Positions 1-4,487 of a stretch of DNA of 5,878 bases are shown one piece after another. This DNA comes from JBEDUK01 sp963781595. GTDB lineage: Bacteria > Actinomycetota > UBA4738. Position numbers and translations under genes: made by a program. Each line of letters opens with the position of its first letter. Position 1 is the stretch's first letter. The stretch lies in the NCBI GenBank assembly GCA_963781595.1, contig CAWAGG010000004.1:1-5878 (forward strand). The letters run 5' to 3'. The notes below the pieces were generated by a model that saw nothing but the letters and a program-made list of their open reading frames with translations, was not told the origin of the DNA and did no database searches.

Positions 1-315
1 CCGCGCGCGGTCGCCGGGCTCCACCTCGTGGCGGTGCATCAGCGGCACGATGCCGACGGGGCTGGCGCCGGGTGCCGACCCGGCGGGAACCACGACGAGC
101 GTCTCCTCGTGGGCGTTGGCGCCGTAGCCATCCCACCACGCCCGATGCATCGCCCAGCGCGAGAACGGGGTGGACCAGGGGTTCGCGTCGACGAGGGCGT
201 CCCACTCGGCCGGCTCGATGGCGTCGAACGGGCGGCGCTCGGCCCGCAACGCGGGAAAGGCCACCGGCGGGGTCGAGATGCCGGCGGCCGGCGGACAGTC
301 GGACTCGCCGGTCAT
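1..315 (-). CDS. FemAB/CelD-like (BioF2-type) N-acyltransferase, N-terminal part, cut by left edge
   Basis: The frame is open from ATG at 315 to the window edge, giving 105 residues of an incomplete protein. After about 30 variable residues comes a pattern typical of the N-terminal half of the GNAT-fold FemAB/CelD-like acyltransferases: EWDALVDANPWSTPF, then a Trp-rich stretch (RWAMHRAWWDGYG), a strand LVVV and PVGIVPLM. In this family such segments precede the acyl-CoA or aminoacyl-tRNA binding half, which is not in view. Members transfer acyl or aminoacyl groups, often to cell-envelope precursors; the substrate here is unknown. The ATG overlaps the TGA of the upstream sulfatase-fold gene by four bases (ATGA, 312-315), suggesting translational coupling. 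No clear Shine-Dalgarno lies in front of it. A second in-frame ATG at 342 would add nine residues (MLEDVSQAS) and lengthen the overlap to 31 bases; I cannot exclude it. The family call is fairly sure, the function open. Confidence 0.62.
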   Translation of the reverse strand, partial: MTGESDCPPAAGISTPPVAFPALRAERRPFDAIEPAEWDALVDANPWSTPFSRWAMHRAWWDGYGANAHEETLVVVPAGSAPGASPVGIVPLMHRHEVEPGDRAR

Positions 316-1991
316 GGAAGCTTGGGACACGTCTTCGAGCATAGCACCGAGGGTCCGGATTGGTTGCAGGCACAACCACTGGCCAGAAGTCCGGGTTGGA
401 CGCCGGTCGACGGCCGATACGGGACGTAGTGGTGGTTCGCGTTCGACGGCCCGAAGAACAGCTCGTCCGGGTGGAGTGGGAGCGACGACCCGAGATAGTG
501 GTTCAGCAGCAGCGGCATGACGTTGACGAGCGTCACGTCCGCGGGGAAGACGCCGGTCTGGGCCGGGGTGCGAGCCCAGAACAGGTTGTCGAACCGGTCG
601 TCCATGCCGTGCGCGTCCGGCCGATCCCAGTCGAGCAGCTCATCGGGACCGTGGTCCGAAAACGCGACCACGACCGCACCGGGGCGCGCGGCGACCACGT
701 CGCTCAACGCCTGGCCGATCAGTGTGTCGACGCACGCCGTCTGACCACGCTGGGCGGCGATCGCCCTGGCCCCGCCGGGCGCCAGCGCCTCCCCCGCGAC
801 ATGACCGGTGAGATCGTCGAGCGGCCGCGCGGAGCAGTCCGCCTCGAACACCATCGGCGGATGCGGCGCCGGCACGTGGATGAAGGCGAACAGCGGCGCC
901 GACGACGAGGGCTCGCGCGCGAGGTCCACGAGATAGTCGAGCTCGCGCTGCACGCGCTCCCGCTCGCCGGCCGCCTGGGCACCCCGGTCCACATCGACCA
1001 CCTGGCCGACGAGCGTCGATCGGAGCACGGTCTCCTCGAGCTCGTTCCACGGGCCGACGTCGACGACCTCGCCGGGCTCTCCCACCCTGACCTCCGCGTA
1101 GCCGGACGCGAACGTCACGACCCGGTAGCCCGCCGAGCGCAACACGTCGAGGTCCGTCGCGGCGGCAAGGGCGGCGGCCGGGACCGCCTCGTCGACCTCC
1201 GCCGCCATGTCCTGGCCGAGCTCGGCCATCGGGCGCCCGTTGAACAGCACCGCCAGGGAGAACCGCGTGTTCGTGTGGTTGGCGCGGCTCTCGGGCGCCT
1301 CGACGAACCCGAGTCCGTCCAGCGTGTTGCGCAGGGGCTGCATGTCGTAGCCGTAGTCGCGCTCGAGGACGTCGGACCGTCCGTGGCCGTCGAGGAGGAC
1401 CATGAAGATGTCGGGTCGCGTGCCGGCGGGCGTGCGCGTGACCGCAGATGCCGCGATCGACGGGATGTCGGGCAGGCCGGCGCGGATCGACGCTGCCCGG
1501 AACCCGAGCAGCACGACCAGGACGACGAGGACCGTCGCCGCCGCGTCGCTGACGCGCGCCCAGGGGATCCGTGCCCGCAGGCTGCCCTGCTCGACGAGCA
1601 CCGCCTCCACCAGGACCAAGGCGATCCCGGCCGCGAAGACGAGCGCCTGCGCCGGCGACGAGGCCGACACGAGCCCCATCAGGATCATGGCGGCGACCGC
1701 GGCTCCGCGATGCGGGCCGGCGACCAACCGACCTGCGACCAGGGCGGCGAGCCCGACCACCATCACGATGACGGCGATCCGGCCCGCCTCGAGGGGATGG
1801 ATGGCGTAGCGGGCGAACGGCTGCAGGAGGACGGCCACGCAGATCAACAGCGGGTACCAGACGGAGATGCCGGCGCGCCGGGCCGTCGTCGTCCGCGTGC
1901 GGCCGGCCGAGGCCCCCGTCTCGGGCACGGATCGGGCCCGGTGGCGGAGCGGCCATCGCGAGGTTCGCGACTCCGTTGGTTGCGCTGCCAT
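312..1991 (-). CDS. Membrane-bound sulfatase-fold hydrolase/transferase (paralogue B)
   Basis: 559 residues from ATG at 1991. An Arg-rich N-terminus of about 42 residues is followed by five hydrophobic segments (about 43-60, 70-91, 97-112, 114-133, 152-168), which would place the C-terminal catalytic domain outside the membrane. That domain has the alkaline-phosphatase/sulfatase superfamily landmarks: PDIFMVLLDGHGR (metal ligand D201), SRANHTNTRFSL with T242 as probable nucleophile, IHVPAPHPP (H372, H377) and AFSDHG (D446, H447). There is no C/S-x-P-x-R formylglycine motif, so a true sulfatase is unlikely. The Thr site and architecture resemble phosphoglycerol or phosphoethanolamine transferases (LtaS/EptA type), but the substrate is unknown. 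C386 and C420 match a Cys pair in paralogue A and may form a disulfide. The last 28 residues (532-559) have no counterpart in A, carry four Cys and use A/T-ending codons. The first 20 codons are also atypical and lack a Shine-Dalgarno; GTG at 1928 (residue 22) is an alternative start. Confidence 0.85.
   Translation of the reverse strand: MAAQPTESRTSRWPLRHRARSVPETGASAGRTRTTTARRAGISVWYPLLICVAVLLQPFARYAIHPLEAGRIAVIVMVVGLAALVAGRLVAGPHRGAAVAAMILMGLVSASSPAQALVFAAGIALVLVEAVLVEQGSLRARIPWARVSDAAATVLVVLVVLLGFRAASIRAGLPDIPSIAASAVTRTPAGTRPDIFMVLLDGHGRSDVLERDYGYDMQPLRNTLDGLGFVEAPESRANHTNTRFSLAVLFNGRPMAELGQDMAAEVDEAVPAAALAAATDLDVLRSAGYRVVTFASGYAEVRVGEPGEVVDVGPWNELEETVLRSTLVGQVVDVDRGAQAAGERERVQRELDYLVDLAREPSSSAPLFAFIHVPAPHPPMVFEADCSARPLDDLTGHVAGEALAPGGARAIAAQRGQTACVDTLIGQALSDVVAARPGAVVVAFSDHGPDELLDWDRPDAHGMDDRFDNLFWARTPAQTGVFPADVTLVNVMPLLLNHYLGSSLPLHPDELFFGPSNANHHYVPYRPSTGVQPGLLASGCACNQSGPSVLCSKTCPKLP
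361..378 (-). repeat. Perfect 6-bp hairpin inside the 3' end of paralogue B
   Basis: TGGTTG and CAACCA form a perfect six-base inverted repeat around a six-base loop. Flanking CCGGA (355-359) and TCCGG (390-394) could add an outer stem with asymmetric bulges. It lies in the codon-atypical tail of paralogue B, 46 bases before the acyltransferase ATG. It may be a relic of the intergenic region between the two genes or an RNA structure affecting translation of the second. There is no U-run, so I do not call it a terminator. Chance is possible for a repeat this short. Confidence 0.3.
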
Positions 1992-2062
1992 CGCCGATCT
2001 GGTTCGACTCGCTGCGCGTGCTCGCGCGGCACCTGCCCGGCCGATCTGGCCGTGGACCGCGG

Positions 2063-2093
2063 ACTCTATACCCCTCCGGATCGCAGGACCATA
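2063..2093 (-). promoter_or_regulatory. Possible weak promoter ahead of paralogue B
   Basis: On the minus strand this is the only AT-leaning patch of the 157-base gap. It contains TATAGAGT (2063-2070), which offers a -10 hexamer as TATAGA or, in the TAnnnT form common in high-GC bacteria, TAGAGT. It sits about 70 bases ahead of ATG 1991. The corresponding -35 position (about 2085-2093) reads roughly CTATGGTCC and does not resemble TTGACA. It would let the sulfatase B/acyltransferase block be transcribed separately from the genes upstream. The call rests on one hexamer and position only. Confidence 0.22.
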
Positions 2094-2116
2094 GCCCGGC
2101 GCCGCCCCGACGAAAG

Positions 2117-2145
2117 GACGGTGCGAACCGTCACCGCCGTGCGGT
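2117..2145 (-). terminator. Two abutting hairpins just after the GDPD-like gene; possible terminator
   Basis: Two perfect inverted repeats lie directly side by side starting three bases beyond the GDPD-like stop codon (2149-2151). The first to be transcribed (2145-2133) is ACCGC-ACG-GCGGT. The second (2132-2117) is GACGGT-TCGC-ACCGTC, followed by CCTTTCG. Neither has a real U-run, so intrinsic termination would be weak; high-GC bacteria often have such U-poor 3' hairpins. The position, at the end of the overlapping methyltransferase/sulfatase A/GDPD block, favours a transcript end or 3' stabiliser. The same symmetry could be an operator for the downstream gene. Confidence 0.35.
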
Positions 2146-2148
2146 CGC

Positions 2149-3003
2149 TCAGGGCGTCTGTGCGTCCCGCCACTGAAGGGCTGCGGCGATGTCGTTGGTG
2201 ATCACGAACTGGACGCCCCAGCGGCGTCCGGCCTCGAGGTAGGCACGCTCGTCCTGCCCCCAGTGGCTGTCCCCGACGAACATGCCCAGCTCGCCGAACA
2301 GGTCACCGATCGTCGTGCGCGGCGGCACCACCTCGTAGCCGGCATCGGCGAGCCACACGTCGACGTTCGGGTCGAACGTGATCATCTGCTGCGCGATGAC
2401 CCGGAAGCGCGGGTCCACGCCCTTGATCTCGGCGGCACCTTCCGCACTCCGCGCGATGATGCTGGTGATCAGGCCACGATCGCGGAGGAACCGCGCCAGC
2501 GCCTGGTGGGCGCCCGGGCGCTCGTCCTTGCAATCGACGATGACGACGCCCCGATACCCGGCCAGCGCGTCCAGCACGTCCGTCAGGCGCGCCAGCGGCT
2601 CCGGCGGGGAGCCCGCGGCCAGCTTCACGCCCATGCCGCCGTCGAGCCGAATGGCGCTGAGCTCATCGTCGGTGTGGACCTGGACGGAGCCCTCGCCGCT
2701 GGTGGTCGCGGCGAGGTTCCCGTCGTGGAACAGCCACCAGGTCCCGTCCGCGGAGCGGTTGACGTCGAACTCGAGGCCGTCGGCGCGCGACCGCGACGCC
2801 GACACGACCGAGTCCAGGCTGTTGCGCGGCCAGTTGGCGACGTCGCCGCTGTGGCCGATGACCAGCATGTGATCGGGAACGACGATCGGCCAGACCAGCG
2901 GGCCGCCGACGCCGACCGCGAGGGCGACGTAGGCGATCGCGGCAATGACGAGAACGCGGCGGGGTCGACGCCGGGTCGCGCGCACTTCGCCCTCGGCCGT
3001 CAC
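2149..3003 (-). CDS. Membrane-anchored glycerophosphodiester phosphodiesterase-like protein with altered signature
   Basis: 284 residues from GTG at 3003. An Arg-rich N-terminus and one hydrophobic helix (about 17-42) act as a signal anchor, placing the TIM-barrel domain outside the membrane. GDPD-family landmarks follow in order: VIGHSGD at 48-54 where the family has HRG, WPRNSLDS at 58-65 where it has PEN(T/S), LEFDV (E78, D80), WLFHD (H93, D94), VIVDCK (D157, K159) in place of ExK, and a final WGVQFVITN strand. The two catalytic His (H51, H93) and the ExD metal ligands are kept. The HRG Arg is Ser and the PEN Glu is Arg. Family members split glycerophosphodiesters into glycerol-3-phosphate and an alcohol; whether this one is active or has another phosphodiester substrate is unknown. 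Total length is usual for an anchored GDPD. GTG overlaps the sulfatase A stop by four bases and has a GAGGA ribosome-binding site six bases upstream, which supports this start. Confidence 0.82.
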   Translation of the reverse strand: MTAEGEVRATRRRPRRVLVIAAIAYVALAVGVGGPLVWPIVVPDHMLVIGHSGDVANWPRNSLDSVVSASRSRADGLEFDVNRSADGTWWLFHDGNLAATTSGEGSVQVHTDDELSAIRLDGGMGVKLAAGSPPEPLARLTDVLDALAGYRGVVIVDCKDERPGAHQALARFLRDRGLITSIIARSAEGAAEIKGVDPRFRVIAQQMITFDPNVDVWLADAGYEVVPPRTTIGDLFGELGMFVGDSHWGQDERAYLEAGRRWGVQFVITNDIAAALQWRDAQTP

Positions 3004-4487
3004 CCCGGGTCCTCGGAGGCGAACATGTGGTCCTGGGGCCGAGGCCCGAACCAGAACGTGTTCGGATGGGTCGGCAGCTGCGTGCCGAGATAGGCATTGA
3101 ACAGCATTGGCAGGACGTTCACGAGGGTGACGTCATCCGGGAACAAGTGCTCGTGGCCCGGTGTCCGCGCGGCGAACAGGTTCGAGCTCCGCTCGGTGAT
3201 CCCCGCGTCGTCCGGATTCCACCAGTCCAGGTGCTCGTCCGGGCCGTGGTCGGAGAACACGATGATGACGGCGTCAGGGTCTCGGGCGACGATGTCCGCG
3301 GTGGTCTTCGCGAGCATCGTGTCGACGCACTTCGTCTGCGCGGCAACGGCGGCGACAGTCTCCGGGTCGCCGCCACCACGGCCGATCCCCTCGACCGGGC
3401 CTTCGATGGGATTCGCCGGCTGGCACGTGTCGGTGAAGACGTACGGCCAGTGCGGCGACGGCAGGTGGGCCAGGACGAACCGCGGCTGAGGATCCGGATC
3501 GGCGGCGATCTCCAGCAGCGCCGCCAGCTCGCCGCGCGTTCGCGCGCGAACCGCGTCGAACTCGGCGTCCGGCTGCACCGCCTTCAACAGGCCCGTGGCC
3601 GCGATGTTCCGCGCCAGCACCGACTCGAACTCGTTGGGCTGCCCGGTGTCGACGAACCGGTCGGCGCTCCGGAGTCCCAAGTGCTCGTATCCGCTGGAGA
3701 CGACCGTCACCGCGTAACCCGCCCGGCGCAGCAGCGGGAACGCCGGGTTGTCGTGGATCGTGCGGCGTGCCGTGTCGTCCTGCGACGTCGCGGACGGGTC
3801 GCCGTTCAGCCGGTCGAGGTAGGACCCCGTCAGCATCGAGCCGATGGAGAACCTCGTGAGCCCGTAGTTGGACCGGCTCTGCGATGACACGTCAAAGCCC
3901 TGCGCCCCGAGCCCGTCGAGCAGCTGACGATCGTCGTAGGCGTACCCCTCGCGCAGGACGTCCTCGCGGCCGTGGGCGTCCGCGAGGATGAGGTAGACGT
4001 TCGGTCGCGCTGCGTCGTTGATGGACTGGCCGGCCCAGGCGTCGGCGGCCACGATCGGCGCCGGGTCGGCGCGGCTCGCGAACTGGACGAGCTGGACCAG
4101 GAACAGGACGCCGACGAACAGGGTCAGGGCCTCGTGGATGCGGGGCCATGGGAGATGCAGCCGACCCTCCCGGGACCAGCGGCGTTCGACGACCAGGAGC
4201 ATGACGCCGACCACGAACGGAATCGCCAGCAGGGGCGTCTTCGCAGCCACGAGGCCGACCAGGACGATGGCCGCGACGAGGCTCCCGCGATCTTGCCCGA
4301 GCAGCCCGATCGCGAGCGCGGTCACGACCAGCGACACCACGACGATGACGACGAAGCTGCGCACGGCGGCCGCCGGCTCGACCCGGGCCACGGTGTAGGC
4401 CTGCAAGAGCCACGCCAGGCTGAGCAGCAGGGGATACCAGCCGAAGCGCGCGATCGCCCCGAACCGACGCCCCTCGGTCGGCTTCAC
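3000..4487 (-). CDS. Membrane-bound sulfatase-fold hydrolase/transferase (paralogue A)
   Basis: 495 residues from GTG at 4487, where the protein begins VKPTEGRRFG and enters its first helix within about 16 residues. The frame stays open upstream to 4670, but that part lies wholly inside the methyltransferase gene. The GTGA overlap at 4484-4487 repeats the arrangement at the next junction, so I place the start there. Five hydrophobic segments (about 16-33, 43-62, 69-84, 85-101, 119-137) precede an outside catalytic domain with PNVYLILADAHGRED (D170), SRSNYGLTRFSI (probable nucleophile T211), AHLPSPHWPY (H341, H346) and VFSDHG (D413, H414). C355 and C387 match a Cys pair in paralogue B and may form a disulfide. 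No formylglycine motif is present. Resemblance to B runs from the first helix (WYPLL...LLQ) to the end (DVTLVNVLPML.N.YLG), so the two are paralogues. The likely role is transfer or hydrolysis of a phosphate-type ester on a surface glycan or lipid; the substrate is unknown. Confidence 0.85.
   Translation of the reverse strand: MKPTEGRRFGAIARFGWYPLLLSLAWLLQAYTVARVEPAAAVRSFVVIVVVSLVVTALAIGLLGQDRGSLVAAIVLVGLVAAKTPLLAIPFVVGVMLLVVERRWSREGRLHLPWPRIHEALTLFVGVLFLVQLVQFASRADPAPIVAADAWAGQSINDAARPNVYLILADAHGREDVLREGYAYDDRQLLDGLGAQGFDVSSQSRSNYGLTRFSIGSMLTGSYLDRLNGDPSATSQDDTARRTIHDNPAFPLLRRAGYAVTVVSSGYEHLGLRSADRFVDTGQPNEFESVLARNIAATGLLKAVQPDAEFDAVRARTRGELAALLEIAADPDPQPRFVLAHLPSPHWPYVFTDTCQPANPIEGPVEGIGRGGGDPETVAAVAAQTKCVDTMLAKTTADIVARDPDAVIIVFSDHGPDEHLDWWNPDDAGITERSSNLFAARTPGHEHLFPDDVTLVNVLPMLFNAYLGTQLPTHPNTFWFGPRPQDHMFASEDPG
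3010..3014 (-). promoter_or_regulatory. Ribosome-binding site of the GDPD-like gene
   Basis: GAGGA on the minus strand lies six bases before GTG 3003, inside the last codons of sulfatase A. It is the only clear Shine-Dalgarno in front of any of the four starts in view. It fixes the GTG as start although the nearest ATG codons lie further inside the gene, beyond the anchor helix. Confidence 0.65.

Noticed and set aside
640..1956. A 438-codon minus-strand frame inside paralogue B
   Set aside because: An alternative frame of the same DNA, dominated by Arg, Gly, Pro and Ala, without motifs; the overlapping frame carries D201, T242, H377 and D446-H447 in the right order.
360..2201. A 613-codon open frame on the plus strand opposite paralogue B
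   Set aside because: It is a GC-driven shadow: extremely rich in Arg, Asp and Gly, with no recognisable domain, lying antisense to a gene with clear superfamily motifs, and running across the gap and into the end of the GDPD-like gene.
2263..3093. Plus-strand open frame opposite the GDPD-like gene
   Set aside because: Arg/Asp/Val-rich shadow composition and no domain; the minus strand encodes the GDPD landmarks and has a ribosome-binding site.
3027..3887. Plus-strand open frame opposite sulfatase A
   Set aside because: Arg/Val-rich antisense shadow of a well-supported gene; no motif or start signal.
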